Part shown: positions 24,830-32,622 of the stretch, in pieces
Layout: every line of letters starts with the position of its first letter
Position numbering within the stretch: position 1 is the first letter of the stretch
Translations under genes and position numbers: made by a program
Notes under the pieces: generated by a model
What the model saw: only the letters and a program-made list of their open reading frames with translations
What the model was told of the DNA's origin: nothing
Database searches by the model: none
NCBI GenBank assembly: GCA_013286305.1
Contig: JABDFW010000023.1
Location: 1 to 39,829, forward strand
Length of the DNA stretch: 39,829 nt
Direction: 5' to 3'
Source of the DNA: Bacteroidota bacterium
Lineage (GTDB): Bacteria > Bacteroidota > Bacteroidia > Chitinophagales > Chitinophagaceae

Positions 24830-27187
24830 CTACTCTGTCCTCAAATTCTTCACCGGGTTTGTCAAAGCTGCCTTTATTGACTGATAGCTAACTGTAATCA
24901 ATGCAATTGCAATGGCCAGCAGCCCCGCGCCTATAAATACCCACCAGCTTATGGTTACCCTGTAATCATAACCCTGCAGCCATTTATTCATAAACCACCA
25001 GGCGAAGGGTGATGCAAAAGCTATAGAGATTATAACAAGCCCGATAAAATCTTTTGACAGTAAGGTAGTGATATTTGTTACTGATGCGCCTAATACTTTT
25101 CTAACGCCAATTTCTTTTACCCTGTTCTCTGCCATATAAGTGGCAAGCCCAAACAATCCCAGGCACGAAATGCAAATGGTAAGAAAGGAAAAAAGTGCAG
25201 CCAGCGTGCCGGTGCGTTTTTCGTCGCTGAATTTTTTGGCATATTCATCATCCACAAAATGATATTCAAAAGGGTATTGCGGGTTATATTTTTTAAATAT
25301 TTTTTCTACTGCGGCCAAATTTTTTTCAGTAGTGTTTGCACTGTTAAGCCTTATATGCATCGCGTTAAAAAACCCTTTGCTTCCTTCAATCACCATCGGC
25401 CTCATCGGTTCGTAGGGCGAGCGTATTATAAAATCTTTTATTACGCCCACAACATGCCATGTTACACCGTCATCCTTAATAATTTGCCCTATGGGTTCTT
25501 TAAATCCCATTGCTTTCACCGCAGTTTCGTTAAGCACTATCGCGGTTGAATCAGTTGGATAATCTTTAAGGTCAATATCCCGTCCTCTTGCTATTTTTAC
25601 ACCAGCGGTTTTTGCAAAATTTTCATCAGCGCAAAAGCGGTCGAAATCTGTTTTTGAATTAGGGTCTTTGCCCTGCCATTCAAAACCCCAGCTGTCACTC
25701 CATCCCTGTGTTATGGGTGCGCTTGTTTTTGTAACTGAGGTGGCAACGCCCGAGCTAAGCAATTCATTTTTTACAAGGTTGTAATTTTTGTCAAGGTCAC
25801 CCGTGAGCAGGTGATAAATAAGGTTGTTTTTGGAGTAGCCATTATCTCTTTCCTGTGCATACTTTATTTGTTGTTCAACTATTACGGTGCAAATAATAAG
25901 AATGATAGCAAATGTAAATTGTAATACCACTAATATTTTGCGCGGCGTTACAAGCGCATTTATTTTTTTGAAAGTACCTTTAAGTACCCTAACCGGCTGA
26001 AATGACGATAAATAAAATGCGGGGTAGCTGCCTGCCAGCACGCCTGTAAACAAAACAAATGCAATGGCCGAAAGCCAAAAATAAATATTGCCGTATTCAA
26101 TGGCGAGCTGCTTACTGGTAAGCTGGTTAAACCCGCTTAGCGACAGCTGCACAATTATAAGCGCTACTACACCTGAAATAGCTGCCAGCAAAATGCTCTC
26201 TCCTAAAAATTGCCCTATTAAATATTGCCTTTGGGCGCCCACCACTTTGCGAATGCCTACTTCCTTGGCCCGCTTTTCGCTGCGGGCTGTACTAAGGTTC
26301 ATAAAATTTATACAGGCGATCAATAGAATAAATGCAGCAATAATACCAAACAGCCTTACAACATCTATACGGCCGCCAACAATTTTACCATTCTCAAATT
26401 TTGAGTAGAGCCTCCATTTGGTAACCGGGTGAAGAAAAACTTCAACCTGCTCCGATCCCTTCAAATGTCTTTTGGTGATATTTTTTATTTTATCATCAAC
26501 AGCAGCCTCGGTGGTATTTGGTTTTAACTCAACTAAAGTGGAAGGCGAATTGTTATCCCATTCATTATCTGACCATCCTAATTTGTCGGCATATTTCATG
26601 GGTAATAAGTACTCAAAATTAAACTGGGTATTGTTGGGCAGGTCTTTTAAAACACCTGTAACCGTAAAATTCTCATTACTGTCAACCCTTAGTACTTTGT
26701 TCATTGCCTCATCATCGCCAAATAATTTTTTTGCCAGTTGTTGTGTTATAACAATCGAGTGCATATCGTTTAAAGCAATGGTTTTATTGCCTTTAACTAA
26801 AGGGAAAGTAAACATGCTTAAAAAAGGAGTGTCAACAAAACATCCCTGGGCTTTTAAATGCTTGTCGCCCACGGTAACTAAAAAGTTATTGTATTGCAGC
26901 CGCGATGTAGCCTGTATTTCGGGGTATTCGCGTAATAAAGCAGGCCCCAGGGGGAAAGGTGTGTTAGCCCAGCATTGCAATTTACCATCAAACACTTCTC
27001 TGTTGTAGGCCATATACAGCCTGTCTTTCTTCTGGTGAAACTGGTCGAAGCTTGCTTCATTTTGAATCCACAGCAAGATAAGTATTGCACTGGCCATGCC
27101 AATGGCCAAACCGCTGATATTGATGAATGAAAAGCCTTTGTTTTTCCAGAGGTTGCGAAAAGCTATATTCAAATAATTCTTGAGCAT
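24830..27187 (-). CDS. FtsX/MacB-type ABC permease P9 (first of the array)
   Basis: 785 residues, the permease closest to the ATPase gene. W-type subgroup: TM1 GMASAILILLWIQNEASFD, NTPFPLGPALL in the first periplasmic domain and WQGKDPNSKTDFDRFCADEN in the second. The coupling motifs are RAKEVGIRKVVGAQ and, from 688, NRVKEIGVRKVLGAS. The tail ends NPVKNLRTE, with Asn where others have Ser. A 209-base gap with hairpin repeats separates it from the small ORF and ATPase. As the first permease after the ATPase it may be the ancestral partner; that is inference. Confidence 0.9.
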   Translation of the reverse strand: MLKNYLNIAFRNLWKNKGFSFINISGLAIGMASAILILLWIQNEASFDQFHQKKDRLYMAYNREVFDGKLQCWANTPFPLGPALLREYPEIQATSRLQYNNFLVTVGDKHLKAQGCFVDTPFLSMFTFPLVKGNKTIALNDMHSIVITQQLAKKLFGDDEAMNKVLRVDSNENFTVTGVLKDLPNNTQFNFEYLLPMKYADKLGWSDNEWDNNSPSTLVELKPNTTEAAVDDKIKNITKRHLKGSEQVEVFLHPVTKWRLYSKFENGKIVGGRIDVVRLFGIIAAFILLIACINFMNLSTARSEKRAKEVGIRKVVGAQRQYLIGQFLGESILLAAISGVVALIIVQLSLSGFNQLTSKQLAIEYGNIYFWLSAIAFVLFTGVLAGSYPAFYLSSFQPVRVLKGTFKKINALVTPRKILVVLQFTFAIILIICTVIVEQQIKYAQERDNGYSKNNLIYHLLTGDLDKNYNLVKNELLSSGVATSVTKTSAPITQGWSDSWGFEWQGKDPNSKTDFDRFCADENFAKTAGVKIARGRDIDLKDYPTDSTAIVLNETAVKAMGFKEPIGQIIKDDGVTWHVVGVIKDFIIRSPYEPMRPMVIEGSKGFFNAMHIRLNSANTTEKNLAAVEKIFKKYNPQYPFEYHFVDDEYAKKFSDEKRTGTLAALFSFLTICISCLGLFGLATYMAENRVKEIGVRKVLGASVTNITTLLSKDFIGLVIISIAFASPFAWWFMNKWLQGYDYRVTISWWVFIGAGLLAIAIALITVSYQSIKAALTNPVKNLRTE

Positions 27188-27199
27188 ATAATATCAGTT

Positions 27200-27320
27200 T
27201 GCGGCTTGCACGAATGATTGAACGCTCGTCCGGCCAGGCATCCGGGCGGGCAGATTGTCACGATTGTAATGATTAACGCAGATGAAGAATAAAATCCTTT
27301 TCATCCTGATTATCTGCGTT
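27200..27320 (-). repeat. P9 leader: GTCCGGCC unit and ATCCTGATTATC inverted repeat
   Basis: A CGCTCGTCCGGCCAGGCATC / CGGGCGGGC unit is followed by an imperfect inverted repeat (27249-27283 with 27300-27318). It belongs to the family upstream of P2, P6 and P7. Confidence 0.55.
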
Positions 27321-27396
27321 CAATTACTCCCATAATAAAAATTGATCTTCGCATTATCACCCTCTCCACCTGTGGAGAGGGAAGGGGTGAGGGGGC
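27321..27396 (-). repeat. 3' repeat block after the small ORF (hairpin type)
   Basis: Same order as the block behind P9: CCCATAATAAAAA, TTCGCATTA, perfect CCCTCTCCAC/GTGGAGAGGG inverted repeat, GGGGTGAGGGGG. All other copies trail a permease gene. Confidence 0.7.
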
Positions 27397-27669
27397 CTAC
27401 TGTAAAAACGTGCTTATCCTGCCAGGCAGTAATGAAAAATTTGCAGGATTATTGCATTGGCAATTTTTCCCGGGGGTGCTTGCTCCTCCCGAACTGCTTT
27501 GTTTTGTTGCGGGCAGGCTGCTTTCTTGTTTATCGTTGGGATTAACCCTATAGTTATAGAACACTAAACAGGAAAGCCCTGCAACACAAATACACATTAG
27601 TAGTTTAATGGCTGGTTTTTTAAACCAGGCCGCATATTGCGTAAAAAAAGATAATTGTTGCAGGGCCAT
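27397..27669 (-). CDS. Small putative membrane protein, unknown
   Basis: A 90-residue ORF starting 19 bases after the ATPase stop, in the same orientation. A single hydrophobic segment, about residues 21-40 (IKLLMCICVAGLSCLVFYNY), follows a short amphipathic N-terminus. A polar Ser/Pro/Asn/Cys-rich tail ends without similarity I recognise. Position between ATPase and P9 argues for a real operon member; low complexity, no clear Shine-Dalgarno sequence and no known family argue against. It could be the residue of a lost gene, since its stop is followed by the repeat block otherwise found behind permeases. Confidence 0.4.
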   Translation of the reverse strand: MALQQLSFFTQYAAWFKKPAIKLLMCICVAGLSCLVFYNYRVNPNDKQESSLPATKQSSSGGASTPGKNCQCNNPANFSLLPGRISTFLQ

Positions 27670-27688
27670 AAAAATAGTTTTAGCGTTA

Positions 27689-28378
27689 TTAGATCAATAT
27701 ATTTTCGGTGACGGTTTGCCCATCCAGCATACGGATAATACGATGGCTGTAGCGGGCATCATGTTCACTATGCGTTACCATTACTATAGTTGTGCCTTGC
27801 TCATTCAGTTCAGTCAGCAGTTGCATAACATCGTTACCGTTAGATGAATCCAGGTTTCCTGTAGGCTCATCCGCAAGAATCAGTTTTGGGTTATTTACTA
27901 CTGCCCTTGCCACGGCAACACGCTGTTGCTGGCCACCGGAAAGCTGTTGCGGATAGTGGTTGCGGCGGTGCATTATCTGCACTTTATCCAAAACCGCTTC
28001 AACGCGCTTTTTCCGTTCGGGGCCTTTAATGCCTGTGTAAATAAGCGGTAATTCCACATTTTCAAAAACAGTAAGTTCGTCAATCAGGTTAAAGCTTTGG
28101 AACACAAACCCAATGTTGTGCTTGCGCAGGTCAGCACGCCTGCGTTCATTAAAGTGGGCCACTTCAATATCGTTAAAAACAAAGCTTCCGTTATCGGGAT
28201 CGTCTAATAACCCCAGAATGTTTAAAAGGGTTGATTTTCCACAACCGGAAGGGCCCATTACGGCTACAAATTCCCCATTTTTTACCTCAATATTCAGTTT
28301 ATTTAACGCAACTGTTTCTACTTCTTCAGTGCGGTAAATTTTTTCCATGTCGGTTATCTTGATCATGTTGGCTGCCAT
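27689..28378 (-). CDS. MacB/LolD-type ABC transporter ATPase
   Basis: Cytoplasmic nucleotide-binding subunit, 229 residues. Walker [10 protein letters not shown] is near 42-50, Q-loop FQSFNL, signature LSGGQQQR, Walker [13 protein letters not shown] and switch histidine in VTHSEHD. The [10 protein letters not shown] strand and the [11 protein letters not shown] spacing are typical of the MacB/LolD branch. It is the only ATPase gene in the window and probably powers the nine permeases encoded downstream and perhaps P10. An alternative start at residue 5 (MIKITDMEK, 28366) fits the family equally well. It lies 88 bases downstream of the adaptor gene. Confidence 0.93.
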   Translation of the reverse strand: MAANMIKITDMEKIYRTEEVETVALNKLNIEVKNGEFVAVMGPSGCGKSTLLNILGLLDDPDNGSFVFNDIEVAHFNERRRADLRKHNIGFVFQSFNLIDELTVFENVELPLIYTGIKGPERKKRVEAVLDKVQIMHRRNHYPQQLSGGQQQRVAVARAVVNNPKLILADEPTGNLDSSNGNDVMQLLTELNEQGTTIVMVTHSEHDARYSHRIIRMLDGQTVTENILI

Positions 28379-28466
28379 TTTTTCTTTTTTAATGGATTTA
28401 TTAAAATTGTTATTAAACGTTGTTATTATTTAAAAGTTACAAGTTTTCAGTTGTTATTTCCCCGGT

Positions 28467-29723
28467 TTACTTAGTTAATATAAGTTCCTGTATATTGCCA
28501 TAAGTTTCATAGCTGCTGGTGATCACTTTGTCACCCGGCTTTAAGCCGCTTAGCACCTCAAAATAATCCTGGTTTTGGTTCCCTAATACTATATCCACCC
28601 TATCAGCCTTGGTGCCATCCGGGCTAACCTTAAATATCCAGTTACCGCCTGTTGCCTGAAAAAAGCCGCCTCTAGGTATCATTATCGCCTGCCTTTCGTC
28701 GCTTAAGGCTAATAAAATTTGCAAGGTCTGGCCGCGGCGAAGGTCGCTTGGCACCTTGCCTACAAAATCCATATCTATTTTAAACCGGCCTGTAGTTTCC
28801 ACTTGCGTATATACTTTTTTTACCACCAATTGATAGGTGCTGTCACCCAATTGAAACCGCCCTTTTAACCCTGTATATATGCGCGATAAGTGAAACTGAT
28901 CGGGCTCAACCTGTACTTTAAAGGCGCCTATTACATCTATTTGCCCAAGGCGCTGGCCCGGGGTAATGTTTTCACCTACTTCAGCATTAAGGGATGTAAG
29001 CTGGCCGTCAACAAAGGCACGTACAATAAGGTCGCCAACCTTTTCCTTCATAATATTTAAGGCATTTTGGTTGCCGGCAGTTGATTGCTGTGCCTGTATG
29101 TTCTGCTGCTGGGTTGAAATTGAGTCCTGCTGTAATATCTGTTTCTGTAACTGTTCTTTGCCCTTATAATAATTGTAATTGTTTTCTGCAGATTGAAAAT
29201 CCTGTAAGCCAATAGCTTTTTCAGCATACAGGCGTTTGTCAAGGTTATACACCCGCTCTGCTTCTTTAAGCGAACTTTGTATATCAGCCATTTGGGTAAG
29301 CTTGCCCACAGTATTTTGTTGTGCGGCATTCCTTGATATCTGCATTTGCGTAACTAAGTTATATAGGTTGGTTTGCTGTGTTACAAGCTGCAGTTCAAGA
29401 TTTGTATTGCTTAAACGTAATATCGGCTGCCCTTTCTTCAATATTGCACCATCTTCTACATATCTTTCTTCCACCCTTCCACCTTCCAATGCGTCGAGAT
29501 ATATGGTTGTTTTTGGCAGTACTGTGCCATTTTCTGGTATGGTTTCCTGAAAAGGCCCTTTTATTACATCCCTTATTTCAATTCTTTCTGTTTGTGCATT
29601 AAGTTTCGTTTTCCCCGATGTGAAATAAATACTGCCACCGATTAATGCAAGAAGTGCTGCAATCCCCAAAATAGTAAGAATCCGCTTTTTACTCCATCTC
29701 TTTTTTTTAATTACTCTGTCCAC
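28467..29723 (-). CDS. Periplasmic adaptor (HlyD/MacA-like membrane fusion protein)
   Basis: Links inner-membrane transporter and outer-membrane channel in tripartite systems. One N-terminal membrane anchor (ILTILGIAALLALIGGSIYF) follows a basic KKKRWSKKR stretch. Lipoyl-like halves flank a long Gln-rich coiled coil (NAAQQNTVGKLTQMADIQSS to QQDSISTQQQNIQAQQS), and a beta-barrel region ends GDKVITSSYETYGNIQELIL. The reading frame extends to a GTG at 29825, but that extension encodes tandem GGAAACT-like leader repeats, so the GTG at 29723 (VDRVIKKKRW) is preferred. First gene of the operon. No outer-membrane TolC-type gene is present in the window. Confidence 0.88.
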   Translation of the reverse strand: MDRVIKKKRWSKKRILTILGIAALLALIGGSIYFTSGKTKLNAQTERIEIRDVIKGPFQETIPENGTVLPKTTIYLDALEGGRVEERYVEDGAILKKGQPILRLSNTNLELQLVTQQTNLYNLVTQMQISRNAAQQNTVGKLTQMADIQSSLKEAERVYNLDKRLYAEKAIGLQDFQSAENNYNYYKGKEQLQKQILQQDSISTQQQNIQAQQSTAGNQNALNIMKEKVGDLIVRAFVDGQLTSLNAEVGENITPGQRLGQIDVIGAFKVQVEPDQFHLSRIYTGLKGRFQLGDSTYQLVVKKVYTQVETTGRFKIDMDFVGKVPSDLRRGQTLQILLALSDERQAIMIPRGGFFQATGGNWIFKVSPDGTKADRVDIVLGNQNQDYFEVLSGLKPGDKVITSSYETYGNIQELILTK

Positions 29724-29732
29724 GATTTTTGT

Positions 29733-29765
29733 TGTTTTAAGTTCTAAGTTTTTAGTTTTTAGTCC
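29733..29765 (-). repeat. AAAACTTAGAACTTAAAAC leader repeats of the adaptor gene
   Basis: Five short AAAACT/AGAACTT units resemble those before P1-P3 and mark this stretch as leader rather than coding. Confidence 0.5.
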
Positions 29766-29820
29766 TGTTTGCCTTTTTCCGGTCAAATTTCCGCTTTTTT
29801 TTAAAAAACCCGGGCGTAGA

Positions 29821-29833
29821 AACACCAGGTGTT
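29821..29833. promoter_or_regulatory. Perfect palindrome AACACC-A-GGTGTT
   Basis: A 6-base inverted repeat around one centre base in the divergent spacer, about 100 bases from the adaptor start. It is a possible operator; no binding protein can be named. Confidence 0.3.
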
Positions 29834-29929
29834 ATTGCACATGAGAAACATAACCAATGCCTTTATGTAAAGATTGATGCCAAAAAAAACACCATTGAAA
29901 AACAAGCCTTTATAAAAAATCTCAAAAAA

Positions 29930-29961
29930 CAGGTGTACGGTTTTGATACAGTTTGTGTCCG
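29930..29961 (+). promoter_or_regulatory. Candidate activator half-sites GTGTACG and GTGTCCG upstream of P10
   Basis: CAGGTGTACG (identical to 13813-13822), then 15 bases, then GTGTCCG as a direct repeat, 104-135 bases before the -24 box. This is a usual distance for sigma-54 enhancer sites. They lie in the divergent spacer and could serve both directions. Confidence 0.5.
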
Positions 29962-29994
29962 CTATTGTAACATGCCGCAACGGGCAGCCTAAAG

Positions 29995-30030
29995 TTACCA
30001 ATTCATTACCAATGATTTAATGGTATGGTA
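29995..30030 (+). promoter_or_regulatory. Nested TTACCA / TGGTA inverted repeats
   Basis: TTACCA at 29995 and 30006 faces two abutting TGGTA at 30021 and 30026, just upstream of the sigma-54 box. Possible second regulator or activator site. Confidence 0.35.
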
Positions 30031-30064
30031 TATTTGTGGCAATGCCTGTACAAAGGAAATAAAA

Positions 30065-30080
30065 AGGCAAAGGGTTTGCA
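30065..30080 (+). promoter_or_regulatory. Sigma-54 (-24/-12) promoter of P10
   Basis: AGGCAAAGGGTTTGCA has GGCA and TTGCA with the exact GG-N10-GC spacing. Only the first base departs from the consensus core. Transcription would start near 30091, about 75 bases before the P10 ATG. A sigma-54 activator is encoded in the same presumed operon. Confidence 0.6.
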
Positions 30081-30164
30081 GGCCGATAAGAGGATAATTG
30101 GGTAAAATTTCAAAACAGACAGAACACAAAACATAGAACAAACACAGAACATAAAAACCGTTCA

Positions 30165-32579
30165 ATGTTTAAAAACTATATTATAATAGCCATAAGGCAT
30201 TTAACAAGGCATAAGTTGTTTTCGTTGATCAACATTTTTTGCCTGGCAGTGGGCATTACATTCTCAATGATAATAGGGGTCTTTGTTTTGGATTCAGAAA
30301 ATGTGAATACAGATATTCAAGATATTAACAGCCAGTACATAATAAAAAGCAAGTGGAAGCAGGATAATATGGGGCTAGATATCACCACGCTTGGGCCCCT
30401 TGCCAAAACAATGAAAGATGAATATCCCGGCCTGGTTGCTAATTATTACCGTTTTGACGCTGTAGTGAATATAGTATCGGTTGGGGATAAGCATTTTCGC
30501 ACACAAATATCTGTAGGAGACACCACCCTTGTTTCCATGTATGGCTTCCCTTTACTATATGGAAACGCAAAACAGGCATTTACAAATGGTCAATCCGCAG
30601 TAGTTACAGAAGATTTTGCTTTGAAGTTTTTTGGCAAAACCGATGTTATAAATAAAGTTATTACCATACAAACACCCTCCGACGGCGGCAAACATGATTT
30701 CGCGATAACAGCCGTTTTAAAAAAACCATCCGGAAATACAGTTCAAAATTTTACAGGCCTTGCTTACCAGGTGTACTTGCCTATGGATGCTAACCAATAT
30801 TTCCAGGGCGGCGACAAAGGCGATAATTGGGCTAATGTTTTTATGGTTAGTATGCTTGAATTAAAAAAGGGTGTTAAACCGGCCGGACTGGAAAGGCCCT
30901 TTGCACAGGTATTGGAAAAATATCAGCCACCCTTTGTAAAAGGAAATTTAAAAGTACAATTAGCGCCAATGAGCAGTTATTATTTAAAAGAAAATGATGG
31001 CGCTGTTCAAAAAACACTTACCACGCTTTCGCTCATCGCTGCTTTTATATTACTGCTGGCCATCATCAATTTTGTTAATATTAATATTGGCACATCGGCT
31101 TATCGGTTAAAAGAAATTGGTTTGCGTAAAGTATTTGGCGGCGCAAAAATGCAGCTCATCATTCAATACATCACAGAGTCGCTGGTGCTCACTTTTACTG
31201 CGGCTGTTATATCGCTTTCATTATACGAAATGCTGCGGCCCATGTTCAGCCAGCTTTTGTTTACAACCCTTGGCCATTTTTGGCAATTTAGTTTAGCCAA
31301 AATATCCTTCCTTTTATTATTGGTGATCATTGTTGGGTTTATATCAGGCATTTATCCTGCATTTGTATTGAGCTCATCTAACGTTATAACTGCCGTTAAA
31401 GGGAAGATCAATTCCCCAAAAGGCGGCCTGTTTTTACGTAAACTTTTATTGGTAGTTCAATTCACACTGGCAATCGTAGTTTTTATAAGCGCTTTAAATG
31501 TTTCGAAACAGGTGTCTTATTTTTTCCATAAAGATATTGGGTATAATAAAGACCAGGTAATGATCATTTCCTCTCTTCCCCGCCAGTGGGACTCTGCCGG
31601 CGTTGAAAAAATGAAAATGACAAAAAGCGAACTGTTGTCTGTCCCTGGTGTAAAAAATGTGTCGTTATCTTATGATATACCCGATGGTAATTCAGGTGCT
31701 AACCTTAATATATATCCGCAAAACAACAATAATTTTATCAGCATGATCGGCATTAGCGCCGATGAATCGTTTGCGGCTGTATATGGCATTAAGAGCAAAG
31801 AAGGCGTTTTTCTGCATTACAACGGCGGTGCATACATACCAGGCAATATTGTATTGAACGAAACTGCTGTAAAAGCGATGGGATGGGAATACCCCGTCAT
31901 TGGAAAAACGGTGAGGATAGGCGGTTTAACTGGCCCGCTGTTAACGGTTGTTGGCGTGGTAAAAGACTTTCATTTCGAATCACTTCAAAAAAGCGTACAG
32001 CCGGTTGTGATGTACGATATAAACGAAACTTTTTCAAGGGCATACCGGTATTTTTCAATCAAGCTTAGTGCAGCCAATGCCGGCGGTGTTATAAATGCAT
32101 TACAGGATAAATGCAAAACATTATTCCCTGGTACTGGGTTTGAATATTCCTTTATGGATGAAAAATTCCAGTCATTGTACCTGTCTGAATTACAATTGCA
32201 AAAGGCAGCAGGAATTGCAACAACGCTTAATCTTATTATAGTTTTTATGGGCATATTTGGTGTGGTGGCGTTTACGCTTGCAAAACGGACCAAAGAAATT
32301 GCTATGCGCAAAGTTTTGGGTGCGGATGTTAGAAATATTATAACTATTTTTTTGAAAGAGTATGCGCTGTTAATATTGTTGGCAAATATTATTGCATGGC
32401 CGCTTGCTTACAGTATAACCAATAAATGGCTGGAAAATTATGCATACCGCATACAGCAGGATTTTATACCTTACCTGTTTGTATGCATATTTATTTTTAT
32501 TACGGCGTTTGTATTAATAACAGCGCAATGCTTTAAGGTGGCTAATGCAAATCCTGTTAATTCACTCAAATATGAATAA
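30165..32579 (+). CDS. Diverged FtsX/MacB-type permease P10, linked to a two-component system
   Basis: 804 residues with the same two-domain layout: TM1 LINIFCLAVGITFSMIIGVF, coupling motifs RLKEIGLRKVFGGA and KRTKEIAMRKVLGAD, and a tail of exactly 98 residues after the second motif. It differs from P1-P9: INFVNINIGTSAYRL replaces INxMNLSTARS, LKEY replaces LSKDF and the end is NPVNSLKYE. It is on the opposite strand, preceded by a sigma-54 promoter and followed 43 bases later by the regulator gene. It has no repeat block after its stop. It may transport with the ATPase at 28378 or act as a sensor for the kinase; both are inference. Confidence 0.9.
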   Translation: MFKNYIIIAIRHLTRHKLFSLINIFCLAVGITFSMIIGVFVLDSENVNTDIQDINSQYIIKSKWKQDNMGLDITTLGPLAKTMKDEYPGLVANYYRFDAVVNIVSVGDKHFRTQISVGDTTLVSMYGFPLLYGNAKQAFTNGQSAVVTEDFALKFFGKTDVINKVITIQTPSDGGKHDFAITAVLKKPSGNTVQNFTGLAYQVYLPMDANQYFQGGDKGDNWANVFMVSMLELKKGVKPAGLERPFAQVLEKYQPPFVKGNLKVQLAPMSSYYLKENDGAVQKTLTTLSLIAAFILLLAIINFVNINIGTSAYRLKEIGLRKVFGGAKMQLIIQYITESLVLTFTAAVISLSLYEMLRPMFSQLLFTTLGHFWQFSLAKISFLLLLVIIVGFISGIYPAFVLSSSNVITAVKGKINSPKGGLFLRKLLLVVQFTLAIVVFISALNVSKQVSYFFHKDIGYNKDQVMIISSLPRQWDSAGVEKMKMTKSELLSVPGVKNVSLSYDIPDGNSGANLNIYPQNNNNFISMIGISADESFAAVYGIKSKEGVFLHYNGGAYIPGNIVLNETAVKAMGWEYPVIGKTVRIGGLTGPLLTVVGVVKDFHFESLQKSVQPVVMYDINETFSRAYRYFSIKLSAANAGGVINALQDKCKTLFPGTGFEYSFMDEKFQSLYLSELQLQKAAGIATTLNLIIVFMGIFGVVAFTLAKRTKEIAMRKVLGADVRNIITIFLKEYALLILLANIIAWPLAYSITNKWLENYAYRIQQDFIPYLFVCIFIFITAFVLITAQCFKVANANPVNSLKYE

Positions 32580-32622
32580 CTAAAATTTTATAGGCAGCTA
32601 AAAGATATAATAACACACAACT

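Noticed and set aside
29724..29825. GTG-initiated N-terminal extension of the adaptor protein
   Set aside because: The extension encodes tandem AAACT-type leader repeats and places extra residues before the basic stretch and membrane anchor.
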